A stretch of 64,000 nucleotides of DNA from Struthio camelus (GCF_040807025.1 NC_090956.1:4638517-4702516); one strand, 5' to 3'; shown: positions 12,665 through 24,182, counted from the first letter of the stretch. The notes: a model not told the origin generated them from the letters alone. Program-made: numbers and translations.

Positions 12665-15600
12665 GTAAGTATGTACTTCCCATCAGTCTTTCCGTACTCT
12701 TTGTACAAAAGCAGAGTTGACTGAGGGCCCTTCCTTCCTTGGTAGGAGCTGACACTAAGGCTTCTGAATGGCAGTGTGGCATTCTTCCCCAAACCTAGCT
12801 GTAAAGGACAGCAGAGGTGGGGGAGAGGGAGCAGAGCTTTTCTGGCAGAAGGGATACTCGGTTCACTTTCTAGATGTGATATGCTGCAGGATAGAGCTTG
12901 CATAGTCTGTGTTGTGGGGAGAGCAGTGGTGCAGGTATGTGGGAGATGAGTGGCAGGTAGGTGACTCTAAACTGAGCCTGTGAAGGTGCTGGAACAGGAA
13001 GAGAAGATCCTGCCACAACCTGCAAGGGTGCTGAATGGCAATTCGTCCTGTAGGAAAGGGGCTGGTGCTGGATATCAGACTGATCTATTAGCTTGCCCTC
13101 TAAGCAAGTATAGAAGTTAAGGGTTTGCCTTTCAGGTTCAGGAAATCTCTTCTTTAAAAGAACCACTGGTTGCAAGTTCTTCCAGAACCCTTGGGAGGCA
13201 GCAAGCGAGACAACTTTGTTCTGTTCTGTCTCCTGTGTAACCCTCCAGGCCATAGCAAAGAACTACCTGAGAGCAAATGCTGGTTCTGTGTTCCTCATGA
13301 AGGGAATTTGGGTAGGGTGTTATGGAGCTGAGCATAGGGCAGGAGGAGAGCTGCCTAGGGAAGCTGGGTGGTGCAGATACTGAAAGCAGATGGTGCCCCT
13401 CTCCTCTCCTAGGCACTTAGGAGGCAGAGAGTGGAGGTGAACATAGAGCTTCGGAAGGCCAAGAAGGATGAGCAGATTCTGAAACGCAGAAGCATTTCAA
13501 TCACTTCCATGGAGGAGAGTCTCTCTCCAGGACAAGAGAAGAAGAATGCAGTAAGTGCTGGATGCTTTGCACCTGGACAGGACTGTACTACAGTGCACAG
13601 CTTGTACAGTATCTCATCTAATGTCCCTTCAATGTTTGGGCTGCTTATCAAGTCCTGCTCAAATGACTTGGGTAAAATAGCTAGTGCTATTCCTGATCAG
13701 TGTGCCCAGTGTTGGGGACTGCATTTCAGACTGCCTCTCCCTCTTTCTGGGTTATTTTGCATGGAAAACATCTCATGAGGCTTCCCTCAATGACAGGTAG
13801 AACTGGACTTCCAGCCCCTTGAGAGCTGGTAAACCTCCAGTCTGGCTCCCTGTGCAAGGAGGGGTAGTTAGCAAGCTGGTAGTGCAGTGGTGACTTTCTT
13901 TCCATGCTTGATTATAAGGATTAGTTGCCTCTAAGGCTTTTGTGGGTTCTCTTCCTCTGCCTCATCTCTACTGTGTTGCATAAAGAATAGACATTGCTTA
14001 GATATAAGGTGGTGACTGACTTGGGTCTAGACAGCTGATTGACTGCAGAGATTAAGCTGGAGGGAGTTGTGGCTTACCTTCTGACTCTGAATCATTCTCC
14101 ATGACACAGGTTATTCAGCTGTCATTGGAGGAAATAGTTGAAGCTGTGAATGGGAGCAATACTGAGCTACAGCTGCAGGCTACACAGGCAACCAGGTATG
14201 CTGCCAAACTGCTCTGCTATCCACTTGGAGAGATGTGGCTGATACAGTGCTGACTGGTGGGCCTTGTAGGCAGAAGGCATTTTCTTGTATTTGAAGAGCT
14301 ATCTGAAGATATGAACTGCATATGGACAGAGCCCTGGGCCAGTAACCCAGACTGCCCTGAGGGACCTTAGCAGAAGCCTGAACCCCTGCAGCCTGCCCTG
14401 TGTGGCCTGCTGGCTTCAGCTGCAGTCCTGGGCAATGCTCATGGGAGGCAGGAACTAATGAAATGTGAGGCTAGATGTGACCAAAGGGTTGGCAGTAGCC
14501 CCTGGATTTACCACCCGAACTGCTGTGCCCTATGCTGGCTGTGCAGACAGGGCAGGGAGTGTTAGCTTCAGTCAATAGATGAGATCATTAGGAAGAAATG
14601 AAATGCCAGAGGCTTGATCAGAACAAGGGCTAGAGAGACCAGCCCTATGAAGGGATGCAATTGAGCAGGGGTGTCCTGATCTGAGTGGCAGCAGGAAGAA
14701 CTGAAGGCTAGTGCCTTCAGCCCCCGGCTGCAGCAGAGATCTCCCTCTCCAGAAGGCTAAGGAGAAGCTGCTATTGCTGCTGTTTCCTGAGCAAACCCAG
14801 TGCTTCCTTAGCTGTCTCTTGCTGCCAGATCAGTGATTTGACTGTGCTGGGGGATCAGTGCTGTTTCTAATGGCTGTGAAGACATCAGCTTCTGGCAGCT
14901 GAAGCCACAGCCTCTTGCCCCAGAGAACAGATCAAATGTGCCTGCTGTAGAAGGTGTTAACTGAGGGTTGGCCAATGTGAACCCTTCCTAAAGGGGTGAG
15001 TCACAACTAGCTTGCTAATCAGCCATATAAAACAGCTGGCTTTTTGCCTGTTCAAACCAAGTTTGCATATGCCTGGGGTGCCCTTAACAGCATACCAACC
15101 TACCACAAGATATCCAGTGGCAGCACTAAAGCAGCTCTAAGCCACTGATTTACACCTCCACACTACCCTCTGCCAGCATGAGCATTTGTGGCTGTGGAGC
15201 AAACCAGGCTGGGAAGCAGATCTGGCTGAAAGTGGCTTTTTTTGGCTTTGACTAGATCAATGTTCTTACCTCATCTATCTGGTGACTGCATGTGCTTCTG
15301 GGCCTGTGTGAGGCAGGAAACAGCAAAGAACAACAGCATGGGACTGGTGATTCTGGATCTTAAGCTATAGCTGGAAAAGCAGTCTGTGAAACTTCATTTT
15401 AAATGGGACCTCTGGTCTGTGCAAGGCTAGCCAGTGCTCCTGAACTGAGAAATGAAGGCAAACTTGCAGGCTGTGGGAGAGAACAAATTGCATGTAATCT
15501 ATTTATTCATTGTCTTAAGGAAGTAACTCCTGCAAGAAGAGGAGTATGGAGTGATGTTCTGTTGGTTCCAAAAAGACACGTGCAGTACTGCACTCTAACA

Positions 15601-18600
15601 GACAATCTGCTGTTGCCTCAGCATTTTAGATTTTTCTTCTGCAGAAATCTCTCTATGGTAACTCCTCCACCAGAAGACCTGCTGACATAAGATGTTGAAC
15701 TAGCATCTCTTGTAGCTGTTGCTTCCCTTGCAGGCCAGGACCTTATGCCTAGCTGTGGGATTATGGTCTGTTCTGTGCCACTAAATGGGCTGTGTCTCTT
15801 GCAGGAGAATGCTGTCCAGACAAAGGGACCCACCTCTCAATCAGATCATTGAATTGGGGATTATCCCCAGACTGGTTGAATTCTTAACCCGTGCTGACAA
15901 TGCTCCTCTGCAGTTCGAAGCGGCCTGGGCACTGACTAACATAGCATCTGGCACCTCAGACCACACCAGAGCAGTGGTGGAAGGAGGTGCTATCCCAGCC
16001 TTCGTCTCCCTCCTGTCCTCCCCACACATGCATATCAGCGAGCAGTCTGTGTGGGCACTGGGCAATATAGCAGGTAGGCAAAGGTCTCCAGGCCTGGGCT
16101 TGTGGGTGTGGAGAGGGTTATTGCCCAGCCCATTGCTGGGGGCACTAAATATTGATCCTCCCCAAGAAAAGATGGGAGAGAACTGCTAGCCTTGTCTCCA
16201 AGCTGTGGCTGCTCCTGAAACCCTTCAGTCCCTTCATGTGGCTTTGGCAGCCTTTAAAACCTTGTATTGGTTCTGCAAGAGGATCTTGGAGGATGTTGGT
16301 TAAAGTCAAAAGCAAGACTCCATCCTGCTGGGATGGTCTAAGCCACTGTTGTCATTAGCTGTTCATGCTGGTCCTGCTGGATGCTCTGAGGCCTTTGCAG
16401 GGAAAACAGGGTGGATCATATCTGGTTATTCTGACACACTGGCACAAACTAGCTATGAAAGCTCTAAGGTTTACCTGGTAATTTTTTTCCCCCTGAAAAT
16501 ACTTAGTGGTATGTGGCTGGTAAGTGAGCCTCAGTCCCCCAGCACTGGCCTGTGGCTGCAGGTATGGTTGCTGTTTGATGTTGACTGTCTTGTCATTTAT
16601 TACATCTACTCAAATGACCCTTTTTCATCTGTACAGGTGATGGTCCTCTGTACAGAGATGCCCTTATCAATTGCAATGTGATTCCTCCCTTGCTGGCTCT
16701 GGTGTCACCTGTAACTCCAGTAAATAACCTCTATTTTCTTGACTTAATGGCTGTTAATCACTTGGGTAATGGGTGAATGGTGATGACCTATTATCTGACT
16801 GCTACAAATAGCAAGCTGTTTGTATAGCGGAATGAGACCCTCTCCTAAACTGCTTTTGAGGACCCTGCTAGGCAGACATGTTAGTCTTCAAACTCACGTG
16901 ATGTTTAGCTTTCCCTTCCAGGTTACTTCTAGCTTACAATGGTCAAATGTAAAACTGGTGCAAGACAGACTTCCATATGGAAGGGCTAAACTTGCCCTAA
17001 AGCAATGCCCTTCTGCAATGGTGTCGGTTCATACTGTTTTCTGTCTCTGGGGAAGCTGAACATCAGAGAAGCATAAGATGGATGGAGATAAGCTCTGAGG
17101 GGCTTTAACAGTGGTGCTGATGCTTCCAGGTGTCCTGTCCTATCCCATGGGTGTGGTGGAAGCTGTACTGTATGCTTTCTGTAGGCATAACTAAGGCCTT
17201 TCAGGGTAGTGTTAGCGAATGCCCTCTAGGCCCTCTGAGTTACCTTGTAAGATGTTAAAACCTTTCTGGCTGCTCTGTTCCTAGCCTGACTTCATCTTGC
17301 TTCCTAGGGATCCCTGTGAAACATGACAACATCAACTCATATGTGCAGCCTGGTAGTGGCAATACTTTGAACCTAGCTGCCACTGTTCTCCTGGAGCGTC
17401 TGACTCCCTCTTACTAGGATAAACTGTCTGAACAATGCCCTTAATCAAATTCCTGAGGTGACCTGTGCTAGAACAATATCTCTAATTAATGCTACTATTA
17501 AAATACATTTTTGTCTGAGGAATGGTCTGTAATTTGTCCCAGCAGATAAGCTGCTTGACATCTTTGTAGCTTGTCATGCCACCAGACCTGAAGTTTTTGG
17601 AATTCAACATTGGGGGCAGGTAGGGAACTGACTGTCTTAGTCTCTTACCCATTTCATCTCTCATCCAAAAAAATGCTTCACCCCTTCATTACAGAAGCTG
17701 CCTTCTGGCTACTTGAGCATAAGTGTACTGGCTGCTTGATAACATCTGAGTTGTAGGGACTGGAAGCAAGGTGCTACCTCTTCAACACTCATTAGTCAAC
17801 ACTCATTAGTCCAGTAAGTTTCTGTGGACTGGAAGATTTTTATGAGACTCCCTTGTATTTCAGGTTGGGTTCCTGAGAAACATCACATGGACGCTGTCAA
17901 ACCTCTGTAGGAACAAGAATCCCTACCCTCCCCTGGATGCAGTGAAGAAGATGCTGCCAGTCCTCATCTGCCTCATGCAACATGAAGACAAGGACGTAAT
18001 TTCTGACTCCTGCTGGGCTGTGTCCTATCTGACTGATGGCTCCAATGATCGCATCCAAATTGTGGTTGATACAGGGATTCTCCCGAGGCTGGTGGAACTT
18101 ATGGCCAACCCAGAGTTGATCGTTATGGTAGGAAATGCAGTCTTCAGTTTCTGTATCTGTCCCTTAATATAGGAAGCACCTACTTCCTAGAGTGGCAGTA
18201 TATCTAAGGAGGGAAAAGGCATGTTTCCTTACTGTCTGTGGCTAGTGTGGCCTTTCTGGACTACAGTATTAGTTCAGTTACTGGTGAAGTTAATATTCTG
18301 TACCAACTTGCTGTGACTGGCAGACTGGATAGAGAATGTAAAGTTGCTTAGAGCAAAATGGGAGGACAGTAGGTCAGTAAATACAACAGTAATCATCCAC
18401 TATGCTTTCCTCATTTGAAGGATCAAGCACTTGACCTTGCTGGACTTCCTGGCAGGTATCCCTTGAGATAAGGATTCTCCTCATCTGTTCTAACCTCCTC
18501 ACCTGTCCTAATCTCTATCTAGACTCCAGCCCTCCGTGCCATTGGGAATGTAGTCACAGGGACTGATGAACAGACCCAGGCAGCTATTGATGCTGGTGTC

Positions 18601-21280
18601 TTGGCTGTCCTGCCTTATCTTTTGCGACATGCAAAGCCAACTATACAGAAGGAAGCAGCATGGACTCTCAGTAACATTGCAGCAGGGCCTTGTCGGCAAA
18701 TCCAGCAACTCATTACTTGTGGATTATTGCCACCTCTGGTGGAGCTGCTGGATAAGGTAAGAGGCAGGGGCACAGCATTGTACATGCAGTTATTGCGAAA
18801 CAATGTTCGAATCAATCTGTGATGCTCTGTTTGTGAAGCACTCTGAGGTGGCTCTTGGGCATGTGGTATCTGCTTCAACATTGTCAAAAGGCTTAGAACA
18901 GCCTGAACACTTAGCCACGCTTTGATACTAACAAGTCTCTGAGCTACTCCTGACACCTGTCAGGTGTCTACCCAGTGCTCAAAGCACTTGGAAAAGTGGC
19001 CCAGTACAAGCTCAATACAAAGGAAAACAGCTAGTCCTCATCTGACATACTCTTCTTGGAGCCCAAGCTTTAGCTGCACTCTCTTGTGGTTGCTCTTTCA
19101 GGGAGACTTCAAAGCTCAGAAAGAGGCTGTGTGGGCTGTGGCCAACTTCACGACAGGAGGCACTGTGGAGCAGGTGGTAGAACTTGTCCAGTCTGGGGTG
19201 CTCAAACCTCTGCTTGACCTACTCTCAGCCAAAGATAGCAAAACTATCTTGGTCATCCTGGATACCATTGCAAATCTCTTCCTGGTAAGATCTTGCTTCC
19301 AGCAGTTCTTGTACTCCTTTGGGGATGTAGATCTTACATCTCATCCCCAAAGGAGCAAAGTGTGAGTGTTCAGCTTGCATCATGTGGCTAGAACAGCTCC
19401 TCCTAGAACACTACTGAGCTTGCAAGGATAATTGTTTGACTTAGTGGTGTTTAACTTGTTCTTGCTCCCTCTTGGGAGCTCAATGTTGCCCAGCTCTTGG
19501 GACAGCCTAAAGTGTTCCTCTTACTAAACTCCTATGACTTTAGTCTATCTCTGGAAAGTAAAACATGAATGTGCTAATCCCCAAGCTGTAAAGAAATGAA
19601 GGTCTTGCAGAAATCTAACTGCAGAGAAAACAAGTGGTCTCAGGGGTCTCCACATGACTGCTGAGCTCCCTGACAGCTAATAAGTCTACTCACCTGAGTT
19701 TGTTTCCTCTAGTGCTATGGCACCGGTGAAATGGCTTTTGCAAATGAAATATTGGTGGCAGGTCACACTTGCCGCTTCTCAGTGTGTGGATGTAACTGAA
19801 GATTTTTTGCTAGCTTGTTTGGGTAGCAGTCAAGCCACAATGTGGTAGTCCCAGCAGAGACAGTATGTCATCTGCACAGTAGTAGATCCTTGATCTCTGC
19901 TATAACCCAAAACAGGAAAGGGACTATGGTCACTTGCCCCTGTTAGGCTGGGGTTACAGTAAGTCTAACTGAGCTGAGGTAGCCTTGGTTATATTTGCCC
20001 CTTGATTGTCTAACTTCCCAGGCAGCTGAGAAGCTGGGAGAGACAGAAAGACTGTGTCTCTTAGTAGAAGAACTTGATGGTCTGGAGAAAATTGAAGCCT
20101 TGCAAACCCATGACAACAACATGGTCTACCGAGCTGCACTGAGTATCATAGAGAAATACTTTGCTGGTGAGGTATGTGACCCTTGTTCTGCTTCTCATCT
20201 CAAAATATGAATTATTGCACACTGGAATGTAGCAGGGACCTTAAGGATGCTGAAATAGGCTCTTGGTAATAGACTTCCATAGCAATAGAGTGGGTTCTTG
20301 CAGCTCATTCCAGCTGCCTCTAAAGGTCTAGAAGCCCTGACTTGAGTTGTCAGCTGACTAGTTGCACAACAAAAATGGATGCATTGATAGCATCTTGCTG
20401 CTGGAATTTAAACTGGCATCAGCTGGAGTTGCTGTGACTGCTCATATGAATACTAAATACAAAGAAGCTTCCTCCTTTGGAGCTGAGTTAGCTTGTCCTT
20501 ATAAATGGAAGCCTCCTACTCAGCTGATAACTGCTCAGGTTGCTTTTGGATTATTTGACCCTTCCCATCTTAATGAACTAGAAAAAGAATATAGGATGTC
20601 AGCTGCTTGTTGGAAGCAAGTCCTGCAACTGTCATGTAGATGCCATGCTTGGACCTAGCCTCACAGATGGGGAAACACCAGGAAAGAAATTTAGTGGCTT
20701 TGTCTGATCTCAGAGCTGAGACTCGGATTTGAACTGCAGCAGCAGGGAGTGAGTGTCCATGTTCATTCTTTGGCTAGAACCAAGGCCTCTGGGATGCCCC
20801 TGCTAGAGGGTGTGGGGAAGGCTGTCTAATGCAGGCACCTGCCTAAAGGGCTGGGTCCTAGGAGGAATATCTCCTCTGCAAGGCAGTCTTTGCTTGTTGC
20901 TGTTACAAGCAGACTCCTGAATTTCAGTGAATTCAGTGCCATCCAGCTACACCTTACCTCTGCCTGTGGGCTTGTTCACTTCCCTCTGAGCTGCAGGGAC
21001 AATATACTCTGTAAAGAGCGGGAGGACTTGGTTTAGTCCCCAAAGGCCTTGTTAGAGTGAGAAGCTGATCTAGCTTGTTAAAGCAGAACAGTTCTTTAAA
21101 CAGGGAAAACACTAAGCTGCTGCTGTGCAGGGGGGAGGAGCTTAGGCTTATAAAGCTGTGGAACCTTTAACTGATGGTCACCTAACCTTCTCCTAGGAGA
21201 ATCCAGATTTGCAGCCTGGGACTGACCAGGATGGGCAACTATATGACTTCTCAGTGGAGAAGCAAGACTTCAACTTCTGA
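12599..21280 (+). CDS. KPNA7: KPNA7 gene, importin alpha (karyopherin alpha 7), 10 coding exons, span including introns
   Basis: Joining ten exons (66, 138, 86, 269, 83, 264, 234, 183, 150 and 84 nt; all introns GT-AG, all phases consistent) gives 518 residues and a stop. Human KPNA7 has about 516. Residues about 8-60 are the arginine/lysine-rich importin-beta-binding domain ([24 protein letters not shown]). Armadillo repeats follow, with the NLS-groove Trp/Asn ladder intact: W138/N142, W180/N184, W223/N227, R307/N311, W349/N353, W391/N395. The C-terminus is an acidic tail ending DFNF. The protein binds classical nuclear localisation signals and importin beta for nuclear import. The GDGPLYRD and [19 protein letters not shown] segments and adjacency to SMURF1 favour KPNA7 over its close paralogue KPNA2. 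In mammals KPNA7 is an oocyte and early-embryo gene. Confidence 0.9.
13413..13550 (+). CDS. KPNA7: KPNA7 coding exon 2 (residues 23-68)
   Basis: It encodes [20 protein letters not shown] and then [10 protein letters not shown], the basic helix of the importin-beta-binding domain that also mimics an NLS for autoinhibition. Acceptor CTCCTAG, donor GTAAGT, phase 0 at both ends. Confidence 0.92.
14110..14195 (+). CDS. KPNA7: KPNA7 coding exon 3 (residues 69-96 plus 2 nt)
   Basis: It encodes [20 protein letters not shown] then QLQATQAT, the linker into armadillo repeat 1 (compare LEEIVEAVN with LGEIIKGVN in human). Acceptor CACAG, donor GTATGC, leaving two bases of an Arg codon. Confidence 0.9.
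15805..16073 (+). CDS. KPNA7: KPNA7 coding exon 4 (residues 97-187)
   Basis: It covers armadillo repeats 1-3, including [15 protein letters not shown] (W138/N142) and [13 protein letters not shown] (W180/N184), the major NLS-binding site. Acceptor TCTTGCAG, donor GTAGGC. The split Gly codon continues in the next exon. Confidence 0.95.
16637..16719 (+). CDS. KPNA7: KPNA7 coding exon 5 (residues 187-214)
   Basis: It encodes [20 protein letters not shown] then ALVSPVTP. The loop is shorter than in KPNA2 and matches the KPNA7 form, GDGPEFRD...LLALISP. Acceptor TGTACAG, donor GTAAAT. Confidence 0.9.
17864..18127 (+). CDS. KPNA7: KPNA7 coding exon 6 (residues 215-302)
   Basis: It holds repeats 4 and 5: [20 protein letters not shown] (W223/N227) and [18 protein letters not shown]. 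Acceptor TTTCAG, donor GTAGGA, exactly 88 codons. Confidence 0.95.
18523..18756 (+). CDS. KPNA7: KPNA7 coding exon 7 (residues 303-380)
   Basis: It holds repeats 6 and 7: [19 protein letters not shown] (R307/N311) and [17 protein letters not shown] (W349/N353), part of the minor NLS site. Acceptor ATCTAG, donor GTAAGA, 78 codons. Confidence 0.95.
19102..19284 (+). CDS. KPNA7: KPNA7 coding exon 8 (residues 381-441)
   Basis: It holds repeat 8: [20 protein letters not shown] (W391/N395) and the following helix [20 protein letters not shown]. Acceptor TTTCAG, donor GTAAGA. A hairpin starts 29 nt after the donor. Confidence 0.95.
19314..19355 (+). other. Intronic inverted repeat (hairpin) next to the KPNA7 exon 8 donor
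   Basis: The left arm CTCCTTTGGGGATG pairs perfectly with CATCCCCAAAGGAG. Inside it AGAT pairs with ATCT, leaving a single bulged T and a 5-nt loop, so the stem is about 18 bp. It is too short for a normal miRNA precursor. It could fold co-transcriptionally near the 5' splice site. Confidence 0.8.
20022..20171 (+). CDS. KPNA7: KPNA7 coding exon 9 (residues 442-491)
   Basis: It holds repeats 9-10: [20 protein letters not shown] and [20 protein letters not shown], ending EKYFAGE. This is the CAS/CSE1L exporter-binding end. Acceptor TTCCCAG, donor GTATGT, 50 codons. Confidence 0.95.
20645..20755 (-). repeat. MIR-like SINE relic, antisense, in KPNA7 intron 9
   Basis: On the + strand it reads CACAGATGGGGAAAC, then AGTGGCTTTGTC, then AGACTCGGATTTGAACTGCAG-like sequence. 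This is the reverse complement of the MIR segment running from the tRNA-like B box to CCCCATCTGT. It is heavily diverged. Confidence 0.5.
21197..21280 (+). CDS. KPNA7: KPNA7 coding exon 10 (residues 492-518 and stop)
   Basis: It encodes the acidic C-terminal tail [20 protein letters not shown] and then EKQDFNF before TGA. The FNF ending resembles KPNA2 and differs from the mammalian KPNA7 tail. Acceptor CTCCTAG. Confidence 0.9.
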   Translation, partial: ENPDLQPGTDQDGQLYDFSVEKQDFNF

Positions 21281-21415
21281 AGATGAAGCACTAGAAAGCA
21301 GTGAGCTGCTGGGTGGAGGTGGCTGGTTGGAGCTGGGATCTCCAGACCAAGAGGAACAAAGATGTAGTCTCTTTTTACTTTTGAAATCTATGAATAAATA
21401 ACACTTCTGGGTTTG
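21281..21415 (+). terminator. KPNA7: KPNA7 3' UTR and poly(A) signal
   Basis: AATAAA lies at 21393-21398, 113 nt after the stop, so the 3' UTR is only about 135 nt. A TTTTACT element at 21373-21379 sits 14 nt before the hexamer and fits a non-consensus cytoplasmic polyadenylation element. GT-rich sequence follows the expected cleavage site. Confidence 0.75.
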
Positions 21416-21419
21416 TACT

Positions 21420-24130
21420 ACTTGCTTATGATTTTTCTCAAGCTGGTGTTCTAATACTAGTATAGGTTTTTCCTGTAATGTCTAGAGCCCTGCAGAAGTG
21501 TACTATGTGATGTTTTCTGGATTAAGAGCATGGGCAGAAATTTTCTGCTGACTGCTTGACTCAGATTAAGCTGCTAAAGAGTAGGGTGTTACCATCAAAT
21601 CCAGGTCTGTCTCAGTGCTTGTGCTGAAAAGGTTGCTTGTTCTAGGCTTGGAGTATCTGAAATATAGCTCAGAAAAAGCTGTTCAAGAGCTGTTTTGGTC
21701 TTCTGCTGGAGGTGAGAATGCCTCTCTCTAGAGGAAGCTCTAGCATGAGGAAGAAATAAGTCAGGAGAACTTGGATCACTGTCACCCAGTCCCTGTAGTG
21801 CTTCCTGCTTGTAGCTGGGCCTGGATAAAGGAGCTGCTGAGCAAACATCAGCTCTGATGGCAGCAGGGATATGTCAGAGGCAGTTGTTGAAATGGGAGCT
21901 AATTTGCCTCCCACTTTAGCTTCACAGATGCTATCCACTAATTCAGAGTCCATTGATCTGACTCTGCCTAGAGCTGCCTGTTGAGACTGAGGGACCTGTA
22001 TTTCAGGTTTCCAGTAGGTGTTGCTACCTCTTGTTGAGAGAAGGCTTCTGTCTGAGCCCCTTGCTACTTCAGGTTTCTCCACTGTTCAGCCTGCGGTGGG
22101 TGAGGAGAGTTTATGAACAGCTTCCATGGGGTTCCAGTAGCCCTGCAGCTGTGGCTAGGGTAGACTTGAATGGGCTCTGGCAGATACACTGCTGCACAAA
22201 CATTGTGCTGCATGTTCAGAATGAGCTGCTGGACACTGCTACTCAGTACTGCTTGTCCTCATAGCTGCTGATGGGTTGTGGAGGGCTCTGCTGGTGTTGG
22301 AGAGGGCAAGCCTCAGCGCTTGAAGCCTTGTCCAAGGGCTTTGCTCCATGCTGAACAGCATCATTGTGCCCCTGTGTTTAGGGGCAACATAACTCTTGGA
22401 TTTGGGGTGGCAGCTTCTGTTGCTGCTGTAATGGGTTTCACTCTTTAGTCTCTCCAGCTTCAACCTGTAACTGCACCTGAGTGGTTCAGGGCTCTGCCTC
22501 CTTGGGTGCAGAGAGGTGTGACAGAATCTAATCTGAAAGGGAAAACCTGCTTCCTGGGAGAAGCTCTGCCTGTGGCCTGGATTTGTTCTCTAGCAGGAGT
22601 TAAGCTGTCCTTCTCCAGTCTCCTTAGGAAAAGGAGTTAGACAGTGAAGTCTGGTTGTGCTCCCTGCCCTGCAAAGAGGCATGCAGTCCTGACTGTGTGG
22701 CCAGAGTAGGGATCACCTGCTTAATATTAACATGCTGAGCTGCTGAATTGCAAAGTAATTCCTATTTTTTTATTTCTTGGATCCAAAACCATAAACTTAA
22801 AACTGTGATAAAGCAATGTCTGAACATGTAGCTGAAACAATCACCTGGGAAAGTCCTTCCTTTGTGCCAATGGGTTAGCATAAAGGGCTCCAGCTCAGCT
22901 GCGTGCACCTCCTTGTAGTGCGTTGCTGACAAGGCTGATGCTGCATCTGGAAACGCTCATATTTCACCAGGTAAAAAGAATCTGACGCAGGTGCTTCCTC
23001 AGTGTAAATGGAGATGTAGACCGGAGCTGGGCTCTGCATGGCTGCTCTGACTTTGGTCCAGCGCAGGGCTTTGTCCTGTGTTTCAGATTGTCTGTGCTGG
23101 GCCTGGCCTGTGGGCTGGGAAAGGAAGGGTGGAGCAGGTGGCTAGGAGGACTTTCTTCTAAGGGTGTTGATGCTCTGACTTGAAGCAAGCTAAAAAGAGC
23201 AAGGGCAGAGCTGTCTGTCTTTTTTTCCAGCTTACCTGTGCATGCTGGAGAGGCCTGCCAGTGGTGGATAGTATTATGCAGAGCTCTGAGAGCAAGTGGA
23301 TAGCTTAAACTGCAACCAAATGGTGCCCCTAAAGCCCAGAACATGATGGAGAAAACAACGTGACCCCCTCTTTAAGAACATGGGTAGGAGTATGCATCCT
23401 CCATAGCCACCAGCCTTGTGGAGAGCTGCACCATGAGCAAGGCAGAGGCAGCATGGCTTCGACTGATGCTGTTGTACAAACGCGGCTGGAGAACTGGGAA
23501 CGGTGTCTGTCTGAACACAGCTGCCTGCTCGGCTGTATGTACCTGCCTGATGCCTTGTGTGTTTGGGAGGCTGCTGCCTCAGCAGGCGCGTGAGCTACCT
23601 GCAGGCATCTGCTTGCCCCTTTAATGAGTGGTGCTCTCCTCTAATCACCGCTGGCCCCGGGCACAGGTGGCAGTTGCCGCTTTGGCATTCAGCTCCAAAG
23701 GGTTGGAGACACCGACTTCTCGCATCACCCTCCGTCTCCCTGGCGTGACCCTCCTTCCCTTGCTGCTGCAGCCAGCTCACAGGCGCGGGGCGAAGGATTA
23801 GTCGGGGAGCTGTTCACGGGGTGGCTGCTTCCCAAAGGCAGATTAAGAGTAGCTTGACCCTGGCTTCTTGGCAAAGCCCCTGGCACCTTCCTCCTCCTCG
23901 GGTGTCCACACCTCGCTGCTGGGCGAAGCCGAGGCTGCAGCACAGGAGGGGACGGCGGGGGGTCTCCTGCTGCCTGGGCTCATCCTCTGCTTAGAGATGC
24001 ACCAATAAGTAGTTTTTCTAATTAAAGCACCCTGCATCTGAACCCCAGAGAAGCCGGATGATGGCTGCTCCATCCCTGGCTCTCTAGAGCTCTACAAAGG
24101 CGGTGCTGGTGCCTGTGCTGGCTCCTTTGT
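21420..24130. other. Intergenic sequence after KPNA7, no gene seen
   Basis: CpG-poor until about 22880 and then CpG-normal. Overlapping short open frames on both strands lack domains and consistent splice sites. I see no repeat family that I can name. Confidence 0.5.
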
Positions 24131-24131
24131 C

Positions 24132-24182
24132 AATAAAGGACACCGTAAAGGGGGTAGGGGCTCTTCCAAAGTACCTTTATTC
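24132..24182. terminator. Facing poly(A) hexamers on opposite strands
   Basis: AATAAA lies on the + strand at 24132-24137, and TTTATT at 24177-24182 is AATAAA on the - strand. The minus-strand signal lies just after the stop codon (24191) of a 175-codon minus-strand open frame. This would fit the 3' end of an unannotated minus-strand transcript, but the hexamers could be chance. Confidence 0.25.

Noticed and set aside
17782-17811. 14-bp tandem duplication (TCAACACTCATTAG x2) in KPNA7 intron 5
   Set aside because: A simple slippage-size duplication with no sign of function; the same holds for 29266-29299 and 38731-38760.
12599-21280. Assigning the importin alpha to KPNA2 instead of KPNA7
   Set aside because: It shares the FNF tail, but the exon 5-6 region (GDGPLYRD, short SPVTPVGFLRN loop) and the SMURF1 neighbour match KPNA7. 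KPNA2 lies in a different synteny block.
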